NCBI GenBank assembly: GCA_913065005.1
Contig: CAJYAJ010000004.1
Span: 1-53,984 of the forward strand
Source: an uncultured Verrucomicrobiota bacterium
Lineage (GTDB): Bacteria > Verrucomicrobiota > Kiritimatiellia > Kiritimatiellales > Pontiellaceae
Direction: 5' to 3'
Length of the DNA stretch: 53,984 nucleotides
Each line of letters opens with the position of its first letter. Position 1 is the stretch's first letter. The notes below the pieces were generated by a model. It saw nothing but the letters and a program-made list of their open reading frames with translations, did not search any database and was not told the origin of the DNA. The position numbers and the translations under genes were made by a program. Positions 18,969 through 28,360 of this stretch are shown piece by piece.

Positions 18969-20030
18969 TCATGCTGCTTGCCAATCTGATAATCGAAGAC
19001 TCGGGCTGACATCTATGGGTTCATCCATCGCTTCATTTCGGCGTATCTGTTCATAAGCAACACCCGCGATCATCGCTGCATTATCAGTACAAAGTTTAGG
19101 TGAACTCAACAAAAGCGGTAGTTGTTTTACTTTTGATAGTTCCGTTAATTTTTCGCGCAACACACGATTCAAAGATACCCCACCTGCACAGGCAAAACTT
19201 TTCACATTAAACCGTTCGAGCGCACGTTCTGTTCGTTGTACCAAAGCATCCGCAACTGCCTCCTGGAAACTAGCCGCTACATGTTGCATAGAAATTCCCT
19301 CCAAAGGAGATTCCTGCTTTTGAACATATGTCAGCAAAGAAGTTTTTAATCCACTAAAGCTAAAGCATAGCTCGCGATCATATGGATAAAGCCATTTACT
19401 GCGACTCGGTTGTTCCAAACCACGCGGGAAACGAATGGCGTCAGCCTCTCCACCTTCAGCGGTTCTCTGAATAACCGGCCCCCCCGGATAGCCTAACTGC
19501 AAAACCGCAGCCGCTTTATCTAGCGCTTCACCCGCCGCATCATCAATCGTGCTACCCACAATTTCATAACGACCCACCTGCCGCATCAAAACCAAACTAC
19601 TATCACCTCCCGAAACCATAAGAGCCAGCATAGGAAACAACCCCTCCATCTCAGATGCACCTTCACCCATAAAAACCGAATGTAGATGCCCCGCATGATG
19701 ATTCACCCCGATCAAAGGAATCGACAATCGCTCAGCCAATGCTTTTGCCGCTGAAAAACCAACCAAAAGCGAACTAGCTAATCCCGGTCCATAGGTAACA
19801 CCAATCGCATCGATATCTTTATAGTCCATGTCTGCTTCGCTTAACGCCTCTTCAATAATTCCGGGAAGTTTTGCAACATGATTCCGAGAAGCAATCTCCG
19901 GAACCACCCCCCCATAAGGTCGATGCTTTGCAATTTGCGAATAAATGGTATTTGATCGGATATGTACTCCATCCGTTACCACCGCCGCCGCCGTTTCATC
20001 ACAAGAAGTTTCAATGCCTAAAATATTCAT
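18969..20030 (-). CDS. tsaD: tRNA N6-adenosine threonylcarbamoyltransferase TsaD
   Basis: TsaD is the catalytic part of the machinery making t6A37 in tRNAs that read ANN codons. The 353-residue protein opens ILGIETSCDETAAAVV, has the metal-binding HHAGHLHS, the LALMVSGGDSSLVLM loop, GEALDKAA, SFSGLKTSLL and ACAGGVSLNRVLRE. Length and order are normal. Other t6A genes are not nearby. Confidence 0.96.
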   Translation of the reverse strand: MNILGIETSCDETAAAVVTDGVHIRSNTIYSQIAKHRPYGGVVPEIASRNHVAKLPGIIEEALSEADMDYKDIDAIGVTYGPGLASSLLVGFSAAKALAERLSIPLIGVNHHAGHLHSVFMGEGASEMEGLFPMLALMVSGGDSSLVLMRQVGRYEIVGSTIDDAAGEALDKAAAVLQLGYPGGPVIQRTAEGGEADAIRFPRGLEQPSRSKWLYPYDRELCFSFSGLKTSLLTYVQKQESPLEGISMQHVAASFQEAVADALVQRTERALERFNVKSFACAGGVSLNRVLREKLTELSKVKQLPLLLSSPKLCTDNAAMIAGVAYEQIRRNEAMDEPIDVSPSLRLSDWQAA

Positions 20031-20115
20031 ACCTGTACTACACGATGCAGCGCATCACATTGCAAGATCCATTTTTTAGATGCGCATCTAATGCCAGATA
20101 CGATACACTGTGTTT

Positions 20116-21348
20116 ATGAAAATTCTTTTTCTAACAAATCGATTGCCGCACGCTGACGTAGTCGGCGGTCATCGGTTGATTTACCAACGCATGGAACAAT
20201 TAAAAAATCGAGGTCATTGGATTGGAATTGCCGCCTTGGTGATGGATGAAAATCGTCAGCACCTCGCTCAACTGCAATCTCAATTTAATTTTGCAGAAGC
20301 CATCCCCTATCAAAACCCACCGTTTACCCGCCGCCTCTTAAACGACTATTTAAACCCCATATTACCCGCTATCTTTTGGAAAAACCACTCTTCCGCAATG
20401 ATGCAACTCGTGGGAAATGCAGTGCAACAATATCAATGCGATTTAGTGGTGGCTGAATTTAGCGAAATGGGTCAATACCTCTATCGAAACCCCTATCTAT
20501 CCGCCGTCCACAAAATCGTCTCTTGTCATCGATGTCTGAGCGACACGTTCGAAAAATATATCGCAACCAAAGGCGTTCCCCTATCCATTCGCCTGAAAAG
20601 TGCCATTCAACTCAAGCGGCTTCAAACCTATGAATTCGAGATGTACAACGCCATGGATCACATTCTCACCCTTACATCAGAAGATCGCTTTACACTCCTT
20701 AACGCAGCACCTCAACTTCCCATCTCGGTAGTCGCACCAGGGATCGACATCACCGCTCTCAACCACGTATCAGAAATAAATAAATCAACCCATCCTCTAT
20801 TGCTCATGTGTGGCTATTTTACAGATAAATCCAATCGCGATGCCGCTCTCTGGTTTATTCGATCCATCTGGCCAGTCATAAAAAAACAACACCCCGAAAC
20901 CAAATGCCAATTTGTTGGCAAAGGGATTGGCTCCGAAATGCGACAAGCCGCCGGAAAAGATTCCCGGATCGAACTTATTACGGATGTAGAAGATTTACGA
21001 CCGTACCGAAAAGGTGCCACCATTTTCATCAACCCCATGCGACTCGGCTCCGGGCTTCGCGTTAAAATACTTGAAGCAATGGGCAGCGGTCTCCCCGTTG
21101 TCACCACCTCTCTCGGTGCAGCAGGTTTACCCGCTCAAAATGGAATAAACTGTTTCATCAACGACACACCTGAAGGCTTTGCAAATGCCATCTCTTGGCT
21201 TCTAACCGATACCCAACTTGCCAGCCGTATCGGCGCACGAGCTAAACACATGACCACCCAACAATATAATGTTCACGCTTCCACATCACAATTAGAGCGC
21301 ATTTTCAGCGACACCATTAACAGCGCTCAACAAGCAAAAACATCATGA
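20116..21348 (+). CDS. Glycosyltransferase (GT4-like)
   Basis: A two-domain GT-B enzyme of about 410 residues. It starts KILFLTNRLPHADVVGGHRLIYQ and ends with the donor-binding part NPMRLGSGLRVKILEAMGSGLPVVTTSLGAAGL, the usual GT1/GT4 pattern. I chose ATG 20116; GTG 20110 is two codons upstream, and neither has a clear ribosome binding site. Sugar donor and acceptor are unknown; an envelope or capsule polysaccharide is the usual target. The end overlaps the next gene as ATGA. Confidence 0.87.
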   Translation: MKILFLTNRLPHADVVGGHRLIYQRMEQLKNRGHWIGIAALVMDENRQHLAQLQSQFNFAEAIPYQNPPFTRRLLNDYLNPILPAIFWKNHSSAMMQLVGNAVQQYQCDLVVAEFSEMGQYLYRNPYLSAVHKIVSCHRCLSDTFEKYIATKGVPLSIRLKSAIQLKRLQTYEFEMYNAMDHILTLTSEDRFTLLNAAPQLPISVVAPGIDITALNHVSEINKSTHPLLLMCGYFTDKSNRDAALWFIRSIWPVIKKQHPETKCQFVGKGIGSEMRQAAGKDSRIELITDVEDLRPYRKGATIFINPMRLGSGLRVKILEAMGSGLPVVTTSLGAAGLPAQNGINCFINDTPEGFANAISWLLTDTQLASRIGARAKHMTTQQYNVHASTSQLERIFSDTINSAQQAKTS

Positions 21349-21743
21349 GTGGGTTTAAAGGAAAATTCCATCGGGAACATCTCTGCAGCCGCTTTACAAA
21401 AGATTTAGTAAGACGCTCTCGCTCTCGCTGCGAATGTTGCGATCAAGGCGGTCAACAGCTCTCGATATACGAAGTCGAACCACTCCCTGAAGAACCTTCA
21501 CCCGATCACGCCCTTTTTCTGTGTGAAAGCTGTATCAAACAGATAAAAAATCCAAAAAAAATGAATCCACATAATTGGCGCTGTTTAACCGAAACCGTTT
21601 GGTCAGATCTACCCCCTCTACAAGTGATAAGTCTTCGTATGCTACGCCGGCTAGCTGCTCGAGATGAACATTGGGCGAGCGAACTCTTAGATCAAGTCGT
21701 CGTAAACAACGCCATCGACGAATGGTGCGATCAAGCCACCTAG
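21345..21743 (+). CDS. PhnA-like zinc-ribbon protein (N-terminal domain only)
   Basis: This 132-residue protein has a zinc ribbon, C29xxC32 and C60xxC63. Around it is the pattern of the N-terminal domain of proteobacterial-type PhnA proteins: CCDQGGQQLSIYEVEPLPEEP, LFLCESCIKQIKNP and NWRCLTETVWSDLPPLQVISLRML. The C-terminal PhnA domain found in longer relatives is missing. The name comes from the phn operon, but a phosphonate role is not established for the family. Its start is coupled to the glycosyltransferase by a 4-base overlap. It ends 2 bases from the convergent aspartate kinase gene. Confidence 0.8.
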   Translation: MSGFKGKFHREHLCSRFTKDLVRRSRSRCECCDQGGQQLSIYEVEPLPEEPSPDHALFLCESCIKQIKNPKKMNPHNWRCLTETVWSDLPPLQVISLRMLRRLAARDEHWASELLDQVVVNNAIDEWCDQAT

Positions 21744-21745
21744 AC

Positions 21746-23092
21746 CTAGCCAAAAAAGACCTCACCCAAAGAGCTCAATGCTTTTTTACGATCCTCCGCC
21801 TTCACGGCAAACATCATGCTAATCTCAGACGCGCCCTGGTTCACCATTTCAATATTCACACCCGCATCCGCTAATGCATGGGTCGCTTTAGCAGCCATCC
21901 CCACAGCATATCGCATGCCTTCACCCACCACCATTAGCAACGCAAGACCATGCTCCACATTAATAGCGTCCGGAATCAATTCAGATTGAATTCGCTCCAA
22001 TACCTTGGCCTCTTTTCCGACCAACTGTTGGCTATGCAAAATCACCGACATGTTATCAATACCCGATGGCGTATGTTCATATGAAATTTGCTCATCTTCA
22101 AATATCTGCAGCAAATGACGACCAAAACCAACCTCACGATTCATCATATATTTATCAATGTAGATCGCACTAAATCCCTCCGCACTCGAAATACCTGCCA
22201 CCTGGGCCCCCGAGATTTCACGTGTCGGCACAACTAACGTACCCGGTGCATTCGGTCGATTCGTATTCTTTATGCAAATAGGAATTTCCGCATGAACCGC
22301 CGGCACGATAGCCTCATCGTGAAATACACCAAAACCTGCATATGCTAATTCACGCATCTCACGATACGTCATGCGATCAATGGCAGGAGCATGATCAACC
22401 AAACGCGGATCCATCGCATAAACCGAATCCACATCGGTAAAGTTCTCATACACATCAGCCTTAACTGCCGCCGATAAAATAGCACCGGTAATATCAGATC
22501 CACCCCGCGGAAATGTGGCTAACTCGCCTCCCCGTGTTTCACCAAAAAAACCAGGGAAAATCACAATTCCATCTCGATCTCGCAAAGCAGCCAACGCCCC
22601 ATATGATTGAGGCAATACTTCCGCATTCCCAAATTCGTCCGATAGCAACATACCTGCTTCACCCGGATTTACATATTCTGCTGAACACCCAGCATGATTA
22701 AACGCGGCAGCAATGACTTTGGCATTATTATCTTCTCCAGCCGCCTTCATCGTGTCCATAAACTGGGCTTCATGAGATCCACGGTTCGCAATACGATTTT
22801 CTAAATCCTCACGTACTTCATCAAGGACATCATCCGATAAACCCAACTCCCGCTGAATTTCACCATACCGATCAACCACCTGCTCTAAAGAGTGCTCATA
22901 TGCCTCACCCTCAAGAACGCGTCGTGCCAATGTTATCAGCAGATCCGTCACCTTTGTATCATCACGATGCCGTTTGCCCGGAGCCGAAACCACGACAATT
23001 TTTCTATCTAAATCAGCGCGAACAATTTCAACCACTTTTGAAATTTGATCGGCATTTGCAACCGATGACCCGCCAAACTTAACGACTTTCAT
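21746..23092 (-). CDS. lysC: Aspartate kinase
   Basis: Aspartokinase phosphorylates aspartate, the first step toward lysine, threonine, methionine and diaminopimelate. I set the start at the ATG giving MKVVKFGGSSVANADQ; it overlaps the end of the homoserine dehydrogenase gene by 14 bases. Seen: the KFGGSS nucleotide motif, FPRGGSDITGAILSAA, DPRLVDHAPAIDRMTYREM, and two C-terminal ACT-type segments (GISSAEGFSAIYIDK and GVNIEMVNQGASEISMMFAV) for amino-acid feedback control. Which amino acid inhibits cannot be told; the lysC, thrA and metL classes are all possible, so the symbol is the generic one. Confidence 0.92.
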   Translation of the reverse strand: MKVVKFGGSSVANADQISKVVEIVRADLDRKIVVVSAPGKRHRDDTKVTDLLITLARRVLEGEAYEHSLEQVVDRYGEIQRELGLSDDVLDEVREDLENRIANRGSHEAQFMDTMKAAGEDNNAKVIAAAFNHAGCSAEYVNPGEAGMLLSDEFGNAEVLPQSYGALAALRDRDGIVIFPGFFGETRGGELATFPRGGSDITGAILSAAVKADVYENFTDVDSVYAMDPRLVDHAPAIDRMTYREMRELAYAGFGVFHDEAIVPAVHAEIPICIKNTNRPNAPGTLVVPTREISGAQVAGISSAEGFSAIYIDKYMMNREVGFGRHLLQIFEDEQISYEHTPSGIDNMSVILHSQQLVGKEAKVLERIQSELIPDAINVEHGLALLMVVGEGMRYAVGMAAKATHALADAGVNIEMVNQGASEISMMFAVKAEDRKKALSSLGEVFFG

Positions 23093-24392
23093 CTTCAAAA
23101 TCCTCCAACCGCATCCGAATCGGTTCCGCTTTACAAATCGCCAGCGATGAAATCGTTTCAATTGCTCCGCAAAAATCAGCTTCCCGCGCCTGCTCCGTCA
23201 ACACCACAACTGGAACGGCCCCATTAGGATGAAGCTCTTTTTGAATCACCGAAGCCACATTAATCGAATGTTCACCCAATACATTCATCACCTGAGCCAT
23301 CGCCCCCGGTTCATCAGCCAAGGTCAAACGCAAATAGCAACGCTTCTGAACTTCATCCGCCGAAAGATAGGTTAAAGACGCATGCTCCCGCATCATCGTA
23401 ATCCCAATCGGTGATCCTGCCTCATGAAGCACATCCGCCGCTGCTTCCATAATATCACTAATCACAGCGCTCCCCGTTGGCAACCGCCCAGCACCCCGTC
23501 CATAATACATCGTATCATCAACAATATCGCCCTTCATAAAAACCGCATTGAATGAATCATTAACCGAACCAATCATCGCGGCCTTAGGCACAAGAGCCGC
23601 CTCAACCGAAAGTTCGACCGATCCAGCATGCCGCTTAATGATCGCTAATAATTTAATGCGATAACCCAGCTCATCAGCATTCGCAATATCCACCTTAGAA
23701 AGGCCTCGAATTCCTGAAGTCGGACACGCCTCCATTGGCACCGCCGCCCCATATGCCATCGAAGCAAGCAATACGGCTTTATGCGCTGTATCAATCCCAT
23801 CAATATCCAAATCCGGAGGGGTCTCCGCATAACCCAATGCTTGTGCATCAGCCAACACATCATCAAACGGCAATCCCTCACGCTCCATCCGCGTTAAAAT
23901 ATAATTACACGTACCGTTCAAAATCCCAAAAATCGACTCGATCTGATTTCCAATAAGCCCTTCACGCTGAGCCCGCAAGACCGGAATACCGCCCCCCACC
24001 GCAGCTTCATAATAGATCCCTGTATCCCGCTCATCCGCTAAAGCATACAATTCAGCCCCATGATCGGCCAACAAAGCTTTATTCGCAGTCACAACAGGCT
24101 TACCCAATCGCAACGCCAGCTCAGTCAGATCCTTAGCAATCGCAGTTCCCCCCACCAACTCAACCACAATATCCACTTCTTCATCCGCGATAACCGCCGC
24201 CGCATCCGTCGTCAAAATATCCGCAGGAAGTGAGATCCCACGATCACTCTGAACATCCAAATCCGCAATTTTTTTCACCACCGGAAAGATCCCCGATCGT
24301 CCCGCAATCAGATCGCCATTCTTAAACAATCCCTCGACAACACCAGCACCCACGGTGCCAAATCCTAATACGCCAATTCCAATTTCTCTCAT
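23079..24392 (-). CDS. hom: Homoserine dehydrogenase with C-terminal ACT domain
   Basis: This 437-residue enzyme reduces aspartate semialdehyde to homoserine. It starts with a Rossmann fold (GIGVLGFGTVGAGVVEGL). It has VVELVGGTAIAKDL, KPVVTANKALLADHG (catalytic lysine), YYEAAVGGGIPVL, GILNGTCNYILTRM and DIDGIDTAHKAVLLASM. The C-terminal ACT domain (LADEPGAMAQVMNVLGEHSINVASV) provides allosteric control. GAGGAAAAGAG precedes the ATG. The downstream aspartate kinase overlaps it, so both pathway enzymes are made together. Confidence 0.95.
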   Translation of the reverse strand: MREIGIGVLGFGTVGAGVVEGLFKNGDLIAGRSGIFPVVKKIADLDVQSDRGISLPADILTTDAAAVIADEEVDIVVELVGGTAIAKDLTELALRLGKPVVTANKALLADHGAELYALADERDTGIYYEAAVGGGIPVLRAQREGLIGNQIESIFGILNGTCNYILTRMEREGLPFDDVLADAQALGYAETPPDLDIDGIDTAHKAVLLASMAYGAAVPMEACPTSGIRGLSKVDIANADELGYRIKLLAIIKRHAGSVELSVEAALVPKAAMIGSVNDSFNAVFMKGDIVDDTMYYGRGAGRLPTGSAVISDIMEAAADVLHEAGSPIGITMMREHASLTYLSADEVQKRCYLRLTLADEPGAMAQVMNVLGEHSINVASVIQKELHPNGAVPVVVLTEQAREADFCGAIETISSLAICKAEPIRMRLEDFEDESR

Positions 24393-24641
24393 CTACTCTT
24401 TTCCTCGCAAAAAATAAGAACGGATGAGACTAAGCAAAAAATCGAGCTAAACAAGTTTATTCCATCAATCTAAGCACATCCAAAAAAACCATTGTCTGCC
24501 ATCCAAGCCATCTAAAAAGAGCCCATCTCAGAATGAAAGAAAACAACAAAAGACTCACCAAATATGTAAAAAGAAAGAAGGGCAACAGAGAAAAGGGCAA
24601 GCTGGAAAAATTGAAATTGTATCGACTGAGCATATAAAGAA

Positions 24642-24733
24642 TGGCGGAAAGGGAGGGATTCGAACCCTCGGTACCGCTTGCGCAGTACACCGGATTAGCA
24701 GTCCAGCACCTTAAGCCACTCAGTCACCTTTCC
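24642..24733 (-). tRNA. tRNA-Ser (anticodon GCU)
   Basis: A 92-base cloverleaf reads on the minus strand from GGAAAGG (24733) to a paired CCTTTCC, discriminator G and an encoded CCA (24644-24642). The anticodon arm CTGGA-CTGCTAA-TCCGG gives GCU, and the T arm contains GTTCGAATC. The long variable arm (TACTGCGCAAGCGGTA) is the class II mark of serine tRNAs. Confidence 0.96.
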
Positions 24734-24804
24734 GCATGGCTTAGAGGGCAGGAAGATAAATAAGCGCTTCGATCAATGCAAGGGTTTTAAGCCACGATCT
24801 ATCG

Positions 24805-25590
24805 TTACCAATATTGATACGCATCAAAAACGATTACATACCAACCCAACAAAAAGTTCGTTACGCCATGTGCAATAATCGCCGCCCAAATATCTTTGGT
24901 TTTAATATAGAGAAGACCATAGGTGATTCCACAGATAACCGCTGCTCCCCACTCGATATGCGAAACCGCAAAAAAAAGAGAAATCAAGATCAACAACTTC
25001 CAATTCAATCGTCCCGCATCGATTTCATAAAAAGGACTACCTTGCATCCAGCGATAGACAAATGCGCGATAGAAAAACTCCTCGATTATTGCGATAATCA
25101 CAGATGTACCGATCATATGAATCGAAAAATTTAACCAACCAGTAACCCGTGGATCATACACATGCCGTCCCGCATGGATCCCCTCCTCGATAACCATAAA
25201 CGGAACCCACGTTCCATCACCCCGCTCGAAAAGCTCCCGCACTTTGAATGGTTGAGTTAAATCGACGAAAAGACGATCATACCACTCCGTTAATCCAGGT
25301 AAAGAGTGCGCAACCCAAGGACTTTCAAATCCAATCCAAATCAAAAAAATGCCCACCCCGACCCCTATCGCGATCGGCACATTACGGAGTTGAAATTTGG
25401 GATACCAACGCCAAGGCCTAAAAAATGCTAACAATAGCAATCCACCCAACGTACGCGCATTATAATTCCATGCCGGATCATCCAGCCAAACCATCATCGT
25501 TAACCACATGACAAACGGCAAGACATGAGCCAACACCACACGCGTATTCATCCGTTCTTCTTCAGTGAGTTCTCGTTCTATTAATCCCAT
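24805..25590 (-). CDS. CPBP family intramembrane glutamic endopeptidase (CAAX protease-related)
   Basis: The 261-residue membrane protein has about seven hydrophobic segments. It shows the CPBP (Abi/Rce1-like) motifs: EEFFYRAFVYRWM (EExxxR), then FAVSHIEWG (FxxxH) and AAIIAHGVTNFLLGW (HxxxN/D). The family cleaves membrane-embedded substrates or serves in bacteriocin self-immunity. Some members occur with exosortase systems, but I see no exosortase here. It ends the aroC-tat operon, 6 bases after tatA. Confidence 0.87.
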   Translation of the reverse strand: MGLIERELTEEERMNTRVVLAHVLPFVMWLTMMVWLDDPAWNYNARTLGGLLLLAFFRPWRWYPKFQLRNVPIAIGVGVGIFLIWIGFESPWVAHSLPGLTEWYDRLFVDLTQPFKVRELFERGDGTWVPFMVIEEGIHAGRHVYDPRVTGWLNFSIHMIGTSVIIAIIEEFFYRAFVYRWMQGSPFYEIDAGRLNWKLLILISLFFAVSHIEWGAAVICGITYGLLYIKTKDIWAAIIAHGVTNFLLGWYVIVFDAYQYW

Positions 25591-25596
25591 CGAGTT

Positions 25597-25839
25597 CTAA
25601 TCAGCTTCAGAAGATCGCTCCGAATCGGAACCCTCTAATTCACCCTCTTCAACGCGATTCATCGATTGATCAGGCTTCTCACCTTCCTGCTGACCCTTCT
25701 TAAACTCACCCAAACTCTTACCCAGAGAACGCGAGAGTTCGGGTAATTTTTTTGCGCCAAATAAAAGTAGGATAACAAAAATAATTAAAATTACCTCTGA
25801 TCCGCCCGGAAGTCCCATTACACCAATCTGATTCATCAT
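25597..25839 (-). CDS. tatA: Sec-independent translocase subunit TatA/E
   Basis: This 80-residue protein has an N-terminal helix (SEVILIIFVILLLFGAKKLPELSRSLG) followed by the amphipathic helix and a polar tail rich in Glu and Ser. The FGAKKLPEL hinge is diagnostic of TatA. It overlaps the tatC stop by 4 bases and supplies the pore-forming component for export of folded proteins. Confidence 0.93.
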   Translation of the reverse strand: MMNQIGVMGLPGGSEVILIIFVILLLFGAKKLPELSRSLGKSLGEFKKGQQEGEKPDQSMNRVEEGELEGSDSERSSEAD

Positions 25840-26783
25840 TCGTCCTCACTTTCTTCTATCTCTTTGACCCTTCCCTTGCGGTTTCCGGTCAAATATAGAA
25901 ACCAAATACAAAATTCATACAATAAAATCAAAGGCGCAGCGAGAAGAAGCTGCGTCAGAAGATCCGGCGGTGTTAAAAGCATCGACAAAATTAACAGTCC
26001 CACAATTACATGCCGGCGCTTATCACGCAATTGAGTAGAGCCCACTAATCCCATTTTGCCCAGAATTAAAATGACGACTGGCAATTGAAAGGCCAATCCA
26101 AAGGCAAACAAAAGCTGCAAAGAAAAGGTGATATATTTTGAATAAAACCAGATCGATTCACCCCCCAACTGTCCCCCAATTTTCAACATCAAATCCAACG
26201 CCAACGGCAACGTGATTTTATAACCCATATATACGCCCAAAAGGAAAAGAAAACCCGAAAACAGAGAGATACGGCGAATCAACCGCTGCTCGAGATCACG
26301 AATCCCCGGCAAAATAAACAACGCTAAAAAGAAGATCATAAAAGGCAGACTGATCAACAATCCCCCGAAAAATGAGACCAACAGCCACATCTTTAACGCC
26401 GCTGCTGGCTCCGAAAACTGCAACCGAATCAAGCCCGTTTCAAGTTGCCCTTCCGGAACTATAACATCCGCCTCTATCTGAACTTCACCCGAATCCGAGA
26501 CCGATTTCTTAAACGACGATTCAGAAAAAGAAACCCTCACACCCTCTTCTGCCAATAAAACTGAGTTGGGTTTTTCAATATACGGCTCTGCTGGCGCCCG
26601 AAGCACACGAATCAAATCATCTGCAAACGGCAAACAGATCAACATACCGATCAAAAGGGAGGCTCCCATTCGAACCAACGCAGAGCGAAATGCATCTAAA
26701 TGTTCAAGAAAAGGAAGCTCACTTTCATCATACCGAAACTTCTTAACAAATGTTTTAATTCGACTCCACATATGATTCCTCAT
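25836..26783 (-). CDS. tatC: Sec-independent protein translocase TatC
   Basis: TatC is the twin-arginine signal receptor in the inner membrane. Present: the N-terminal FLEHLDAFRSALVR, FPARSE-region equivalents (LLISLPFMIFFLALFILPG), KYITFSLQLLFAFGLAFQLPVVILILGKMGLV, and a final pair of helices with LLTPPDLLTQLLLAAPLILLYE. At 315 residues it is 55-80 longer than usual TatC. The extra length is mostly a loop at about residues 66-125 between helices 1 and 2, on the periplasmic side. The gene overlaps the upstream TatB-like gene by 29 bases. Confidence 0.93.
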   Translation of the reverse strand: MRNHMWSRIKTFVKKFRYDESELPFLEHLDAFRSALVRMGASLLIGMLICLPFADDLIRVLRAPAEPYIEKPNSVLLAEEGVRVSFSESSFKKSVSDSGEVQIEADVIVPEGQLETGLIRLQFSEPAAALKMWLLVSFFGGLLISLPFMIFFLALFILPGIRDLEQRLIRRISLFSGFLFLLGVYMGYKITLPLALDLMLKIGGQLGGESIWFYSKYITFSLQLLFAFGLAFQLPVVILILGKMGLVGSTQLRDKRRHVIVGLLILSMLLTPPDLLTQLLLAAPLILLYEFCIWFLYLTGNRKGRVKEIEESEDE

Positions 26784-27096
26784 CCGTATCGTCTAACGGC
26801 TTTTCCGATATAATCTCATCCGGTTCAGCCCCATCATCACCCTCTAATTCCTCGTGCGTCTCCGCCATTTCATCCAATTCAATTTGCCGAGCATCTGCCT
26901 CCGCGCGCATATCGCTATACATTACATCATGCTTAAACGTATTTGCTGTGTGGCGAAACTGTGTCAGCATTTCACTTAATTTACGTAGAATTCGTGGCGC
27001 ATCTTTAGCCCCAAAAAGAAGCAACAGAACCAACAAAATAAAGAGAAATTCAGGGCCTCCAGGCGCCACAAATGCCATGTTCAAAAAACCACTCAT
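26755..27096 (-). CDS. TatA/TatB-like Sec-independent translocase subunit
   Basis: The 113-residue protein has a helix [22 protein letters not shown] near residues 14-36, an amphipathic segment, and a very acidic C-terminal tail. The [13 protein letters not shown] hinge marks the TatA/B family. Length and acidic tail are nearer to TatB, but assignment between TatA and TatB cannot be settled by eye. It overlaps aroC by 4 bases and tatC by 29 bases. Confidence 0.85.
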   Translation of the reverse strand: MSGFLNMAFVAPGGPEFLFILLVLLLLFGAKDAPRILRKLSEMLTQFRHTANTFKHDVMYSDMRAEADARQIELDEMAETHEELEGDDGAEPDEIISEKPLDDTDEESYVESN

Positions 27097-28184
27097 CTAC
27101 CTGCATTTCGATAGGATTGACATAAAACAAAATCCATCAGCGTCATCGCCGTCATCGTCTCAACAATCGGCACCGCTCTTGGCACCACACATGGATCATG
27201 GCGCCCCTTCGCTTCCAACACAGTCGGTTCACCATCAAACGAAGCCGTTTGCTGCGCCTGACCAATCGTTGCAGGAGGCTTAAAAGCAATCCGAAAAACC
27301 AACGGCTCTCCATTCGAAATACCACCCTGAACACCTCCACTATGATTCGTGCTCGTCCCTAACCGCCCCCCCTTTTTCATCTGAAAAGGATCATTATGAG
27401 CCGACCCAAACATCCGAGAACCAGCAAACCCTGATCCAATCTCAAATCCTTTTGTCGCAGGAATAGATAACATAGCTTGTGCAAGCTTGGCTTCCAATCG
27501 CTCAAACACGGGCTCTCCCAAGCCCACCGGAACGCCGCGCGCCACACAGGTTAGAACCCCTCCAACAGAATCCTGTCTATCTCGCGTGGTCGCCACCAAA
27601 TCCATCATCTGATTTGCTACCGATTGATCAGGACATCGAATTAAATTACCGTCCACATCCTCACGCGAAAGGATCTCTTCTGAAAGATCAGGAGCATCAA
27701 TATCACCCACGGTACTCACCCAAGAAACAATCTCTGTTCCAAACTGTTCGCGAAGCCATTTTTCAGCAATCGCTCCCGCCGCAACACGCCCAATCGTTTC
27801 TCGAGCACTGGAACGACCTCCTCCACTAGCCGCTCGGTTTCCATATTTATGCTGATACGTAAAATCCGCATGCGAGGGACGAGGCACCTGACTCATTTCC
27901 TGATAATCTCCCGGACGTTGATCTCGATTATTCACCATTAAGCCAATAGGAGTTCCCAATGTTTTACCATTTTCACACCCCGATAATATCGTAACGCGAT
28001 CCGCCTCATCTCGAGGCGTTGTCATATCACTCTGCCCCGGCCGTCGACGCGTCAGCTGTGATTGAATATCCTCTTCCGTTAATTGCAAATTAGCAGGACA
28101 TCCATCAACAATAGCTCCAACCGCTTTTCCATGCGACTCTCCAAAAGTGCTTACCCTGTAAAGTGTTCCAAATGTACTCGACAT
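27093..28184 (-). CDS. aroC: Chorismate synthase
   Basis: Chorismate synthase makes chorismate from EPSP, using reduced FMN. The 363-residue protein starts [25 protein letters not shown]. It carries [22 protein letters not shown], the [18 protein letters not shown] region, and [16 protein letters not shown] near the C-terminus. All conserved FMN and substrate regions are visible. GAGGAG lies 6 bases before the ATG. It leads the operon with tat and CPBP genes. Confidence 0.96.
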   Translation of the reverse strand: MSSTFGTLYRVSTFGESHGKAVGAIVDGCPANLQLTEEDIQSQLTRRRPGQSDMTTPRDEADRVTILSGCENGKTLGTPIGLMVNNRDQRPGDYQEMSQVPRPSHADFTYQHKYGNRAASGGGRSSARETIGRVAAGAIAEKWLREQFGTEIVSWVSTVGDIDAPDLSEEILSREDVDGNLIRCPDQSVANQMMDLVATTRDRQDSVGGVLTCVARGVPVGLGEPVFERLEAKLAQAMLSIPATKGFEIGSGFAGSRMFGSAHNDPFQMKKGGRLGTSTNHSGGVQGGISNGEPLVFRIAFKPPATIGQAQQTASFDGEPTVLEAKGRHDPCVVPRAVPIVETMTAMTLMDFVLCQSYRNAGR

Positions 28185-28360
28185 ACCGTCTCCTCAATAA
28201 AAAAGGTTCGAACTGTCCATAAAACCTACCACTTACCTTTTTCGAAAAGGATAAAAAATAACCAAAACATTTTAATCCTCTACCCCCACACCACAGAGAA
28301 ATACGGTTGCATTTTTATCACCTCATCTTTACCTTAAACACTTAATCGGAAATTAAATTT

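Noticed and set aside
21345-21743. Phosphonate metabolism gene
   Set aside because: The only link is the PhnA name. No phn genes or phosphonate enzymes are near.
24393-24641. Leader RNA or riboswitch for hom
   Set aside because: No conserved riboswitch core or attenuator could be traced by eye; a covariance-model search would be needed.
24457-24690. 77-residue minus frame ahead of the hom gene
   Set aside because: It overlaps the tRNA-Ser gene, is not supported by a ribosome site, and its composition is that of non-coding sequence.
28225-28245. Short palindrome CCTTTTTCGAAAAGG between aroC and the TPR gene as an operator
   Set aside because: Six-base arms with a three-base loop can arise by chance in an AT-rich spacer and there is no second copy.
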